DNA from: Wuchereria bancrofti
Lineage: Eukaryota > Nematoda > Chromadorea > Rhabditida > Onchocercidae
DNA: 64,000 nt
Assembly (NCBI GenBank): GCA_005281725.1
Contig: SSBO01000009.1
Coordinates: 7,626,303-7,690,302 of the forward strand
Direction: 5' to 3'
The notes beneath the pieces were generated by a model, which saw nothing but the letters and a program-made list of their open reading frames with translations, did no database searches and was not told the DNA's origin. Shown in pieces: positions 49,834 through 62,400 of the stretch. How positions within the stretch are numbered: the stretch's first letter is position 1; the number at the start of each line of letters is the position of its first letter. The position numbers were made by a program, and so were the translations under genes.

Positions 49834-50377
49834 TAACTCAACCACAGTGAGCTGTTCCTTCTTCAACTTAGTTTACAATTTAAATTTAACAGTAATGGTA
49901 AGTGATCTAAAGCCTTCAGAGTATCGTTCCATCTCATGAAGACAAGATCTAATGGAAGTAGATTTGGGGAAGCAATTCAAAACATTTTATGCAAAGCAAA
50001 AAGCCATACTGACTGAAGTGTGTATGTCTAGGTGTCTGTTTGTTTGTTTGTTTATTTGCTTGTACATTTGGGACATTTTCAGATTTGAAATGTAATTCGC
50101 CTCCCACATAATTATCTTTTTCCATTTTTCTCCACTTTTTTGCACAATTTTTCATTGATTTAATGAGAGCTTTTAACTCATTCAGAACTTCAAAAATGAC
50201 AAATTGCGATGGTTGAAGCTGAAATTTTGTTTTTAGTAATGAAGGATGAAAGAAGAGTGACTGTTATTCGGAATGAATAACACATATCTGTAAGGGAAGC
50301 ACATCTTCCATCCATGAAATGTTAGTTCTTGATAAAAAACCAGTATTTGAAAAAGAAAATAACCAAATTTGTTTGTT

Positions 50378-50428
50378 ACTTGTTTATTTTATTTTACTTA
50401 TTTATTTATTTATTTATTTATTTATTTT
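50378..50428 (+). repeat. (TTTA)n microsatellite
   Basis: About ten TTTA units, first interrupted, then perfect. Confidence 0.9.
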
Positions 50429-52829
50429 TTGCACTATCTGCTCCCATTGATTGCGGACACCATTTTGATTTTCCAACAAACCATTCACCAATTCCTTCCA
50501 TCTTTATTATTTATTATGTTTTTAGCAATGAAGGATGTATAAACTCAAAATTTTTGATCAAAATAATTTAGTGATTTTACTGAACTTATTTTTATAACAA
50601 ATGCTTCCATTAGTGATATGGATCATCGTTCATTTAATAAAATGAATTTCTGATTTGTTTGAGTTATATTCTACCATTCATATTACATTTGGATAGGATA
50701 TTTACTAGAACGAAATTTATAAATTACATTAATTGCAGTAATCGTAATTATCATTATACGGACAAAGCATTTTATACTTATTTGCATAACTTTAATGGAT
50801 GACAAGCTTAACTTTCTTCATTTTCCCTTTTCCCGTGGGTTTTTCGAAAAGAACAGCCTTCGCTTTGAGTAGTCACTTAATCGCAATAGCAAATCGACAC
50901 ACAATGAAAAGATGGAACATTAGTGCTACGAATCAAAAATCGGAATTACCATTCAGTAGTTTGACCTGTTAGGCCTAGAAAACTTGGGAAGGAAATTGAA
51001 ACTTTTCCTAATTTAATGATTAATCAAAACAAATCGTGTCATGGTGTCTTGAAAAAATCGACCCTTAACTTTGCAGGCAATTTTCCAGATATTTAATTTT
51101 TTAATAAGCACTGTCCCAAAAAATTTTTTTCCTATTTACAATAAAGAAGCAATAGCGTTGAAATGGCAACGACTACTTTTAAACAATTTTAATTTTATTT
51201 AACTTTAAAAGGACACATCAAAACAACCGATATCACACAAACTGATTTCTTCATTGTCTTTTTTTCTTGTTTTTTTCCTTTTGATTAATCATTAAATTAG
51301 GAAAGAATTAAGTAGGAGTTGTCCTGATCTCTTCCGTAAATTTAAATGAAATGAAAGGCCTAAACGTTTGTTTATTCCAATCTGGATTATATAAAATAAA
51401 ATTCTCAACTAAATTTTTCTTTTCTTTTTTTGTTACAACTATTTTTCTCCGGAAAATAGTAGATTAATAAATATGAATAAGCCATTAATGTTTTTCATAT
51501 TAATGGCGGAACATTCACAACCCAATACTAACATCCAATTGTTGTAAAAACACAACGAAAAAGTTTAATATTTCTGTTAAATTCAAAAAAAGAAAAAGAA
51601 AAAACCTTACCATTTTTCTGACCATAAAACCTTAGATTATGCCTTTTAAATTTAATAAATCGACAGGAATCCAATAATTAAAAAACAAACACTCCTCAAT
51701 ATTTGGAAAAAGTAAGTCGGAAGTAATCATGGAATGGAATTAATGTATTCCCGTATTCTTCATTTCCTGAAAGCACTTAGCATAATGAATTGATCAATTA
51801 GAACGATCCATGTTGTATTGCTCATTTTTATTCCTTAGAAACATTTTTTGACATTTCTTTCTTTTTTTTAAATGCCAATAAGTAATGGTAAATTTATGAA
51901 TAATTAATATTATTCCTTAATTTTCTAGTAATCAAAAATGAGCATGAAAAACAAAATTCATCAAAAATCTGAAAAGTCAGGAAATGTGGCTAAAAATTAC
52001 TTCTTTCCTTTATGAGGCACTTCTAAAAATGCACAAATATTTAAAAATTACGATTTGGATATTTTAAAAAAAAAGCAGGATACTACGTATATTTTGCATG
52101 GAACCTTTCATTTTATGATCATTTCAAATAATTATAGGAGTTGATCTTCTTTCAAGTGAACTTACAGAATGAATAATTTTTGATTACTTCGAGAAATTTC
52201 CACAATAGCCGATATGTATAACTGTCGAGAAAAACCCAATACAATAACAGGTCGAAACAAAATCGTGTCATTCCTTAAGACTAAAGAATGTTTTAATTTT
52301 AAAAGACAAATGCAGAACTATTTCAATTTGTAGCATTCATTTATCCAACATAACAAAGAACATTTTGTTTATGTTGAAAATTATTCCCAATTTCATTGCA
52401 AAGATCTTCCAGCCTGATAGCCAAACTAAGATTCTACTGTTTAAGGTCGTAAACCCCTTCTTTGTTCAACCAATTCCCTTCCTCTGTTCAATTTTCGGTG
52501 CCAAGAAGCCATAGTCTAAGCTCCTCTTTCGCATTCATTTAATTTCATTCTTAAGGCTAATTCTTAAGCCTAGCCTATATTGTCGATATAGACTAGTACT
52601 TATGTCTCGCGGTTGCAAGCCACCTTACGATTTCTCCATAATAACTGTCCTAAATTAAACACAGGTCCAAGTTAAGTTAACGACCTTACATGAATTTTAT
52701 TTAGACTGAAAACAACCGTCTCCATCAGTGTAACTATGACAATTAGCGATCACTGATTTGATGATGATGACACCATCAACAAATCTCAAGCAATAGGTCT
52801 TCTTCATATGGTAAGTGCATGTCAACAAA

Positions 52830-52910
52830 TACAGGATGGGCAGGAGTGAACCGAACCCAACTCTTCAAAGTAACTCGTTTGTATGCAGTGCTAACCACTG
52901 AACCATCACT
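52830..52910 (-). repeat. tRNA-like segment, possible SINE head
   Basis: On the minus strand, TGGTTCAGTGG (52895-52905) fits the pol III A box and GGTTCGGTTC (52848-52857) matches the B box core with one mismatch, 38 bp apart. The first part, GATGGTTCAGTGGTTAGCAC, is strongly tRNA-like. It sits in the GC-richer end of the inverted-repeat spacer. Related in pattern to 16823-16890. A SINE head or a decayed tRNA gene is likely; the remainder does not fold as a tRNA by eye. Confidence 0.5.
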
Positions 52911-52991
52911 AACCACCCACCGCATCCCTTGTTAATAACTTTAATTGTATCTTATCTTCGTGTTTTCTCCTTTGGATCATTTACTATTATT

Positions 52992-54163
52992 CTTTCCTCG
53001 ACTGAGTGTTTACCACCTGGGAATTGAGATGCAATCTCCCAACTCAACGAATTCAGCTAAATATGTTACTCATTGCTTAAAAACTCAATTAATTTTCCCA
53101 CGGCAGAAAAACATCAAATTATTTAGTTAATTAGCAAATTCAAAGTATCTTAATTACTGCATAAGGAATGTTGACTGGTGCATTAGAATTTATTAGTAAA
53201 AAAAAGAAATTTCGTTAATTTTAATTGAATGTTTTCATCTGAAAATGTCCCAACTTGACATCATTTAGAAGTCTGTGTGTGTGTGTATGTGTCTGTCTGT
53301 GTCTGTCCGTGTATGTATGTATGTGTGCGTGTATGCACATGATGTATGCCAATTGGCAAAATTCCATTATTTTTTTTGAAATGATAGAAGAGAAATTCGT
53401 CCAATGCTCTGATCGCCGAGTTTCACTGTGTAATTTTGTAAGAGACGAATGTTTTATTTGATAATAAGTTGATAAATTTGCTTAAAAAGTGTCATTTATC
53501 TTCCACTTTTTGCACAGAGTCACAACGTCCACTAAGTGCTTTTTCTCTTTCACGTAACACGTAAAATAATCAACTTTTCACGTGACGCAGGAACAATTTG
53601 TTCCATTTTGTAACATTTGAAAACTTCTAGTTTCGTTGTTTCTGCTCCTTTCTTTAGCTTTTGTTTCGTTTTCTTTTTTTTATTGCGTTTTTCAGGTGAC
53701 ATAGAAACATGATAAATTAGTCTTTGAACAACTAAAACTTAAGAGAGAGAGGGAGGAAAGGAAGAGAGAGAAAGAGAAAGGGAAAATTGCCCAAAACAGA
53801 CAGTGAATTAATTTTCCTTTTCCTCTCTATTTCATCTTTATTCTTATCCAATTGTAACAATTCTTTTTTCCATTACGATTTTCATTTAGAAAAATTACAC
53901 CATGCTGGCTAATTCATTATGTTGGACGAGAAAATGGAACTGAGCGCTGCATTCGTTCACAACTTTTCATCAGATTTTACTTATTTTTTTTAGTTGGTAG
54001 GTTTCTCAGTAATTTTACCCGACCATTTCAAGGATTTGTTTTTGCGAGAGTAATTCAATTCCATTAGTTACATATCTCTTTAATATATCTATGCTAGAGG
54101 GAGAATTCAACTAAAATTTCTGATCATATCAGGACCACTATATCATGATTATCATTGTTGTAT
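52992..54163 (-). repeat. Long inverted repeat, right arm
   Basis: Reverse complement of 48662-49833, same length. Outer boundary at TTGTTGTAT (54155-54163), inner boundary at CTTTCCTCG (52992-53000). Confidence 0.95.
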
Positions 54164-54797
54164 TCTCTATTAAACTCTTGCATTTCTCAACACTTTTAGC
54201 AGCGATGTCATTTTCTCCCTACAAAAATCGATGAAATTTCTATAATATCATTTCAATAATACTGGAGAATATTATTCGACAATACATTCAATCTACGAAG
54301 CAAAAATATTCATTCTTGTGTTTGTTTTCATATCCGATGATAGCTTATCCAGTTTGATACGTTCAGTGTAACATTTCTCAAAGGACTTCGGTGTTTTACC
54401 ATGAATTTCAGTTTCAGCATAGATAATCAGTTCTTTCGGTGTAGATTATTTATCCACGAATTTTTTCCACGAGTTTTCATGAATTCTTTCTTTTGTATGC
54501 TAAGGTACTGAATATTCATCCAGAAGTCATCAAGAAATGTCCCATTCATAAAAGATGTTTCCGTTCAATCTAGGAAAACATTTTTTCATCCTCAGTTTGC
54601 AAAATTTGAAATTATTCGAAATTTGCTTCTATAGCTCTTGTCATCTAACTGTGTATAGAATTGTTGATGTTCATTTCTTTGTCATCTTGGTTTTATTCAA
54701 ATTCCTCAATTGCTTCAACAAAATTGAGCAGATTGTGCATGAAAGTTAGAAAAGTGCAGTTTACAAATTTTATTTATTTTTTTTTTTAAATTTTAGT

Positions 54798-54994
54798 TTA
54801 TAAATCAAAGGCTAAAGCTACAAATATAGAAAATCTCAGTTTACTCGCATAATTATTAGTCATATGGAAAATCACATGCATAAATGCTTTAGTTTTTGAT
54901 TCTGTTTCCGTCAGACATTCTTGCGCTCTAGCAAATATTTCGTTGGAGAAATGGACGCAAAAAAACGAAAACGCTTCATAGATGTCAAATTTCG
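54798..54994 (-). CDS. Candidate terminal exon
   Basis: Minus strand. Acceptor GTGACTTCAATCACAG ends just above 54994. Two nucleotides and 64 open codons lead to TAA at 54798-54800: starts KFDIYEAFSFFCVHFSNEIF, includes ARAQECLTETESKTKAFMH and ends FSIFVALAFDL. Composition is balanced with a mid acidic/Thr part. The frame also extends upstream to an ATG at 55040, so it could be a single-exon frame. No family recognised. Confidence 0.32.
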
Positions 54995-56242
54995 CTGTGA
55001 TTGAAGTCACAGATGAATGACAGAAATCATATTTTATCATTTTTTTATTTCTATATAAGAATTTGTCAATTGTTGTAGTTGACTAAAATTATAAGTCTAA
55101 CAAATTTCTTATTAATAAAACAGAAAGTGATAAGGAAGCCATGGTGATGTACATAAGAAAGTCATAATGTTTGAAACTCCATCAGTTCTGGTGGAGTGTA
55201 TTTTTTTCAACGCTTCTAAAGTATCCATTGTCAATTTCTGAGTGAACCGAATGACTACTCAGATAATTTTGTATTCGAGATTTTTAAATTGTCTAAACAA
55301 AAATTGTTTTATTTCAAAATGCAGTAATATGTCACACAATCCACTTGTGTTTTTATTGCTCCATAAAAAGTGGAATAGTGTGTAACTAAACTTTGCTAAC
55401 ATTTCAACATTTTTTCAATTATTTCAAAATCTCAATAGCATAAATATTCATGGAAATAATAATCAATAAAAAAGACAGTAGAAATGCATTATTTAAGTTA
55501 ACGAAATTAACAAATTTCTTTTAATGGTTAAAATCAACACTTTCAAAAGAGGACTTCGTACACGAACACACGCATACATACGTACGTGCACAGACAAGCA
55601 AGTGTAGTTTGCTAAATTCATTAAATTCTCAGCCATCATTAATTCTAATAACGAGGTGTTTGCTTACAACTGCAAGTTGACATCGACCTTCAACTCCTGC
55701 TGTATCAACGACTGAAAACAATTCCGTGAAGTCCAACAAAAATTCATGATCCCTTATAATTACTTGAAGCGGATGGTTGATTAGTTATTTCCGGAAGCTC
55801 AGTTACAAGGGTCTGTCAGGTATGTAGTGCCAATGTATATATACTCAATAAAATACGAAAATTCGGATCGGTTCTATTTCCGGGAATCTAGTGCTCCGAT
55901 TTGCTCATCACAAAATACATATTTAAACTTGCGCTCATGAGCTGCAGAAGACAGTGACTTAAACAAGCGAAAAGTAAATGTAAAAGGTTCTTAATAAAAC
56001 TAATAATTTCACAAGTTATTCCCTGATGATTAGATTAAATGAAATTAGCATCATGAATAAATTAATTTCCAAAAAGTGTCGTTAGTCCTTGATCAAATAG
56101 CTTATTTTTCTTTCGCTTTATTTGTTGCACAAAATTCAATTTTTCTTTTCTTTTTTTCCAAATCATTGGGGAATAACTTGTGAAACTGTTAATTTGTTGA
56201 GAGGCTCTTGCATAGTCATTGTTCTCATTTCTAATAATCTTA
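54995..56242. other. No supported gene
   Basis: AT-rich, with a CA/TACG-rich run at 55562-55595. Confidence 0.45.
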
Positions 56243-56518
56243 CTAAGACTGTTTTACTAGAATGAGTGGTTGGCATTTAGTTTCCTATTGTTTTAGAATG
56301 TTTATCATAATATCAAATTTAAATTCAGAATTCTCTAAGACTGTTTTACTAGAATGAGTGGTTGGCATTTAGTTTCCTATTGTTTTAGAATGTTTATCAT
56401 AATATCAAATTTAAATTCAGAATTCTCTAAGACTGTTTTACTAGAATGAGTGGTTGGCATTTAGTTTCCTATTGTTTTAGAATGTTTATCATAATATCAA
56501 ATTTAAATTCAGAATTCT
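56243..56518 (+). repeat. 92-bp minisatellite, three exact copies
   Basis: Units start at 56243, 56335 and 56427, each beginning CTAAGACTG and ending GAATTCAGAATTCT-like sequence (ATTCAGAATTCT). I find no difference between the copies. 92 is not a multiple of three, so it is not a coding repeat. Exact identity implies recent expansion or homogenisation. Confidence 0.97.
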
Positions 56519-59030
56519 GAATCGACTAGGCACAATATTCCATGGTTTCTTTCTTGACTGAATGTTATGCTACAATTATTTCACCTGGCAGCCGAAACCA
56601 AGTTTTGTGAATTCTTCGAAGATTAAAATGATAGCAAAGGAATAGATCAAACATAAAAAAGAAAGAAAGTGGTAGGGAAGGAAAGAGAAAATGGAAATGG
56701 AAAATAATTAGATGTCATAAGTAATCTATTTAGAACTTGTAATTCATGAATCTACCATTGTCATAATTCATCCATCACTAAGGCATGCTGCCATTAATAA
56801 TTGCTAAATTCTTGACATCTCGTAGGGAAGTATGAAAGTGGAAATGAAATTGACATTTCAATGAAAATTTAACACAACTGGGCATTTATACTGTCTGGCA
56901 AAAAAATCTCGAAAAGAAATGAATGTCTCTTAAATTAATTAGATAATCAGGAGTATTAGGCATCGCTATGCTTGGCCACATTTACAGGCTGGTACATCAA
57001 TCAGATTTATTCTTGCCATATACTCGTTCCTCATAAAAAGGCCTTATTAATTTCAGTTGACAAACCAAACTGATGTCATTGCAATGCTTCATATATCATT
57101 ACGAAGACGGAAAAAGAACTTTCTGCGTTTTCATTTTCAAAGGTCATAAAAATGATTGATTTCTTGTTAACCCTATGAGGAAAAATGATACATCTCGTGA
57201 AATTCAAGCATTTAAGAACTGAAATTTTACTGTTTCCAATTATCCGTAGAATATTTACTAGTGCTGAATATAGAAATTACTCGAAATTATTTAATGACAT
57301 TAAAATATGTTTCATTTCAATGATACAAATAAACAGACAATCCAATACATTTAATTTCTATTATTGTCTCATTTGCAAATTATTGCAAACTAGGAGAAAA
57401 AATTGTCAACGAGCACCTTAAATATACATAAACCGATAAACATGTAAACAAATATGATATTCTAAATATGTAAAGAAAATTCGGTAAAAAGGAAATGATT
57501 TTTTTCACGATGGTTAAATCTCACTTTAATGCAAATATAGAATTATATTATATGAACAAAATTTAAAAGTCGGATTAAATTTCGAAAAAGAATATAAATA
57601 TCTCATGAAAGCTTTCAATGTCAAGAATATAGCTTTAAGCTTTTACATTATATTAAGGAAAAAGAGAAAAGTTTAAATAAGGCTCTATTCGTGAACATAA
57701 TGAACAAGGTTATGAACAGCATAAAGAAGTAGAAATGATATAGTAACTGTTCGTTGGAAAAAAAAAGGTAAGCTATTTTTAATTTTATACTTAGAATTAA
57801 ATTTCACATTGCTAAAGTAATCAAAATTTTTCAAGAAAGACGGAAATTTTAGCAAAGGTTAGAAAATTTAAACATTATAAGAAATAAAGTGCAGACGACA
57901 TTTTATCCTTTCTTTTTACCAATTTAATTTTCATAATTGTATGATCTGCAAATTATTTGCTCACTATCACAAGCTATAAGAGAAGCTTGTAATCGACTCT
58001 TCATGTACAGAAAGCGCCTTTAACATTTTAAAGTTTAGGAACAGAACAGTAAGTGCCCGGAATGAATTTTCTTTAATATGACTTGCATTTCTATAAAAGC
58101 GTTTTGTTCTGTAATTATAAGCAGACTATTGATTGCCTGCTTTCTTAACAATTTTGATAATTTAAATTGAAATAATTGTTGGTAATTCTATAAGCAAATA
58201 TCTCTTTCATCTTTTTCGATCAAAGAGATAAAAAAATCAGCGAAACGAATAATGTAATGAGTATCAGAAAGTTCTTTGTTTGAAATTCACCAATAAATTC
58301 AACATCACTAAACATGCAATAAATGGCTTGTTAGAATTTAAAATTCTATAACTTTAAACTTACACTTTGCAAAGATATCAATTGAAAATTTTCAAAATGA
58401 ATTCTCTAATTAATGAAAGAAAAATGATAATAGCATTTATTTCCCTTTTTATAGTTTCTGTTTCAGAGATAAGAATTTTGCTTTAAAATTTAATTAACAT
58501 AAAATTCCTAAGATGAGTGAATTAACTCAGTTTAAAATGTTATAACTAAAATAATTGAGCGCTGCTGTTGAATAAAAAAATTACCAACAACTCAATTATT
58601 AATGAAAAGTTCAGCTTTGTCTGAGAAAAATGGTAATCGGGCTTATTTACAGTATCATCACTTTTAAAGCATTCTGATAAGCTTACTAATGAATGGTTTT
58701 GTCTTCTTTCTGCTTAATTAGTAAATGAATAAACTAAGATTAATAATAGTGCAATACTTGCTAATTAACCAAAACTGGTTCAAGTATTTAATTTAAACTT
58801 ATTTCATAATTGCAATGAATCATTTCAGTATTATCAACTCCACTGATACGTTTAACAATGATTGCCTTCATTTTATCCAAAAAAGTTTAATATAACAAAC
58901 ACTTTTAGTGATTTCTTTCCATTCCCATATTGTTAACAAGCATAATGCATGTGATGCTGTGACGCAACAAATTCGTTCGTGGCGCATTGAAGAATGACAC
59001 TGATATGACACATCTAAGAATGGTCAGATA
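56519..59030. other. No supported gene
   Basis: AT-rich. A 78-codon ATG frame at 57185-57421 (plus) has moderately protein-like codons but no exon context; recorded only as a possibility. Confidence 0.4.
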
Positions 59031-59055
59031 TGGATGGATGGATGGATGGATGGAT
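59031..59055 (+). repeat. (GGAT)n microsatellite
   Basis: About six GGAT units at the start of a GC-richer island that runs to about 59340. Confidence 0.9.
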
Positions 59056-59196
59056 CAGTTAGGAAAGATGGATTTTAGGCAATTCAAGATTGCAGTTTGC
59101 AGAGTTGGAGCTTAGTAATGGACAAGCATTAAAGGCGGAAGGAAGGATGAGGAGCTAATATCTGGTTGTTAATTAGTATTATTTGGATGTTGATAG

Positions 59197-59422
59197 GCAG
59201 GAAAGAGTAGAGAGTTCAAATGGGAGAGAGGGAAGAAGGAAGGCTGTTAGGAATGATATAACAACAACAATTGGATTACTAAACCTAACGGATAATTCCC
59301 ATTCTGCTAGTCTAAAGTCGTTACTGCAACGTCGTATATTTAGATTTCATGCTGTTACATTTTTCAACCTTTTTCTAATTTTAGTTCAAAATTTAACTTC
59401 CCTGTCTATCAGTCATTCATAA
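59197..59422 (+). CDS. Candidate terminal exon
   Basis: Acceptor TTTGGATGTTGATAG ends at 59196. One nucleotide and 74 open codons lead to TAA at 59420-59422. The first part is basic and polar (QERVESSNGREGRRKAVRND), the middle reads TTTIGLLNLTDNSHSASLKS and the end is hydrophobic (FFNLFLILVQNL). GC is above background for the first two thirds. A competing frame just upstream (acceptor GTTTGCAG, about 59100) reads LELSNGQALKAEGRMRS to a stop. No family recognised. Confidence 0.33.
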
Positions 59423-62400
59423 TAGTGTGAAGTCTAACCACTTTGTTTAGCTTGGTTTAATCTCGATGAGACTATTTCCAGACAATTGAAGAACAATGTG
59501 ACAGAAAGTTGGAAAAGATTATCTGACATTAACTGGAAGAAGTTAAGTTTGAAAGGTTTCGTGAGTGGATAATGAATTGTACTGAGAGGTTCAATGTCTA
59601 AAATGTTGTTCTATTTCTATTTCAGAAGGTCGGAACATTTCGATTGTATCATTATCAGAGATTTGTTGACAATTTCAATGATTGTTTGAATTATATGCGA
59701 TTTTCTCCAATAAACATTTTAGACAAAAACGAATTTATGTGTCATAAAGTCTAAGAAATTCTTTGAAAGAAGGAATTCGCATAATCTTTAATATTTTTTT
59801 TTCTTTTTAGGCAGCAATTAATATCTTAAATGGAATTGATGTGATATGATAAATGATAAATCTTTCACATTAGAAATGCACCGTAATGAAAAAGATTCCA
59901 ATACATACAAGGTCATTTCATTGGCTTACGCTCTTCAACTTTCTTGTTTTTAGAATAAAATGGAAATTTTTTGCACCACTATAATAAGTATGAAGCAATT
60001 TAAAAAACGAAGCAAAGGATTTAAATCAAAATTGTTTGCCATCAGATAATCTGAAATAATTGATAAGAGACATGCAGAGTTATAGGAGACAATTTAAATA
60101 AATGTATTTAAGAATTGATAACGGTACGAATGAGAAAAAAAGGGCTGAATTATCATCAAATATTTTAAAATTGATGAAGCAGTAGTAAATGAATTCACTT
60201 CAATTTAACTTAATTCCAGGACTTGTTATAGCCATAAAATTTTTTTTTTTTATAATAATGCATGGATTTGATAAGAAATACTAAGCAGTGTGACAAAATT
60301 TTTCTATTTTTGGTTGAATGTTATAACTCTGTGATTCTCTGGCTATGCCGCATTCAGGCACTTTTAAAGGTATTCTAGAAACATTTCAGAGATACAACTA
60401 TTGTTTGGTTAGAGAAATTATTTCTGTACTGGAAGAAATAATATTCATAATCTAATAAAGTCTTAAAAGGAAATAATTATATTTCTAAGTAGAATAATCC
60501 TAAATAATCATCCGCAGTTGCATACATTAGTGGTTTAGTAAAGTAGGAGTAGGACCGATAATGAAGTAACTTATGATAATGATAATTAATAATGATTGCT
60601 ACTATTGTTAATCAATAATAATTTTTAAAGTCCATTTGAATTAAAAAGTCATTTTAAAAGTTTTATTCGGTTCAAAAAATTCAAGGCACGCTTTTAGTAT
60701 CTTTCATTCCGTCTACACTTCCTCCATGGTAAACGAGATTTTTTCGAATTGTAGTTTTTTTTTTTAATTTGGGTTTAATTATGCAGGACTAAAATGAAAT
60801 GAAAGTATCCAATTTATGAAGCATGATTCTATAAAGCGTAAAATTGTGTCAGTAATTGTTTTCTGGGACTAACAGGAAAATTATCATAAACAGAACACCT
60901 GCTCTATTTATTTCATAAGCCTTCATCCTAATTTATTGTAAATATCATATATAATATATTGTATTACAATATATTATATAATATATTTCAAAACATTTTC
61001 TCGAAAAACTTTATTTTCTAAAATATAAACTTATTGTGATTATTTATAACAAACAGGAAAAAGTGGAAGTTTTTTAAATGGAATTTTTCGTTGTCAATGA
61101 TTGAAGAGAAAAAAAAAATGGGTCCTTTTAAATGCTGTCGCTTGATTGGCTGAAATTATATTATTTTTTTCTTTATTATATCTATTCTGTCTCGGTTAAA
61201 TTGTTTTGGCTATTTTAGACCAGGTAGGTGTTTTTGCCAACAATTCAATTCATAAATGCATGGCGCAATGCATCAATTTGTTGTTTGTGGTTGAAAGTGG
61301 CAGGAATAAATGTAGTTGTATAGATGTACTGCTTAAATTTTTAATTTGAAACGAACTGTTACGCAATTGGCAATTTCTTTTTTTGCAAATCTCTGCAAAT
61401 CTTTTTTTTTTCATTCTATCAAGAAAATCTTTTTTCTTGAAAACATAAGATAAAAAATTTATCATTGCAAAAAATTTAGTTACTTCCTAATGTAAATTGA
61501 ATAATCTCTTTCAAAAAAAAAGAAAAAGAAAATTCTTTGAAAAATTCAGAGTGGACCTATCAATGGTTATCAGTTTTATTACCAGATTGCAATCGTTGTT
61601 AAGTTCATTTTAAACTATCTCAAATTACGCTTTTACGTTTTTTGCAATTTTTTCTTTTAGACGTTTCCGTCAAATATTTTGAACACTTTGATTCCTAATT
61701 AATAGCTAAATAAAGCCAAATGTTAAACTTTTGAATACTGTCAACCTGCACTCATTAAATTCCTTCCTGCCATACGAATATAACTGACTGACACTGTATC
61801 AGACGATGAAATGCAACGACGATACAATGAATCACAGTAATGCATCTCAGTCACCCGCCCCCGTGGTATAATGATGAAGTAATCCGTCCAACTAAGCAAT
61901 TTCTGTCAAAATGATGAGAAGCGATTGATGAAGAACTGAGCTGTAGGAAAGGCTTACTCATTTAGCATTTCTCTTTTCAGAGTTGATTGGAAGACAAGGA
62001 AGTAATTTTAGAGTTAAGATGAAAGTCTAACCTTGACTAAAGGCTATTTGGAATTGATTGGCAAATTAAGAAAATGAAACTTTTTCAATACGTTTGCATG
62101 CTCTTTTTGCAAGGATGCTTTTCCCGTATTGATTTCGTAATTCAAATTTGTGATAAATGTTGTATAAATTCATTTACTACTCAGTAAATTAGATAAAGTG
62201 GAAATTACTAAACATTTAGTATCATTAATGATTAGCATTATTAAATTATTAATGAATCGCTATAAAAAAGAAGACAAATGACTTTTAAATGCATCTGATT
62301 GACATGCTTTATCCTTTATTTCTCTTTAGCGTCTCAGCAGATATCAATTAAAATTTGTATTACGTTAGCAATCGTATAACTTCGGTACTACTAACAAAAT

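Larger units (their letters stand above)
49834..52991. other. Spacer of the inverted repeat
   Basis: 3158 bp of unique-looking AT-rich DNA with TTTG (50036-50055) and TTTA (50378-50428) runs. The last 500 bp (52440-52940) are GC-richer and include a tRNA-like element on the minus strand. GGGACATTTTCAGAT occurs both in the arms and at 50070-50084. No convincing gene. Confidence 0.6.

Noticed and set aside
48600..54230. Transposon with long terminal inverted repeats
   Set aside because: No target-site duplication at the outer ends and no transposase frame in the spacer, so I describe it only as an inverted repeat.
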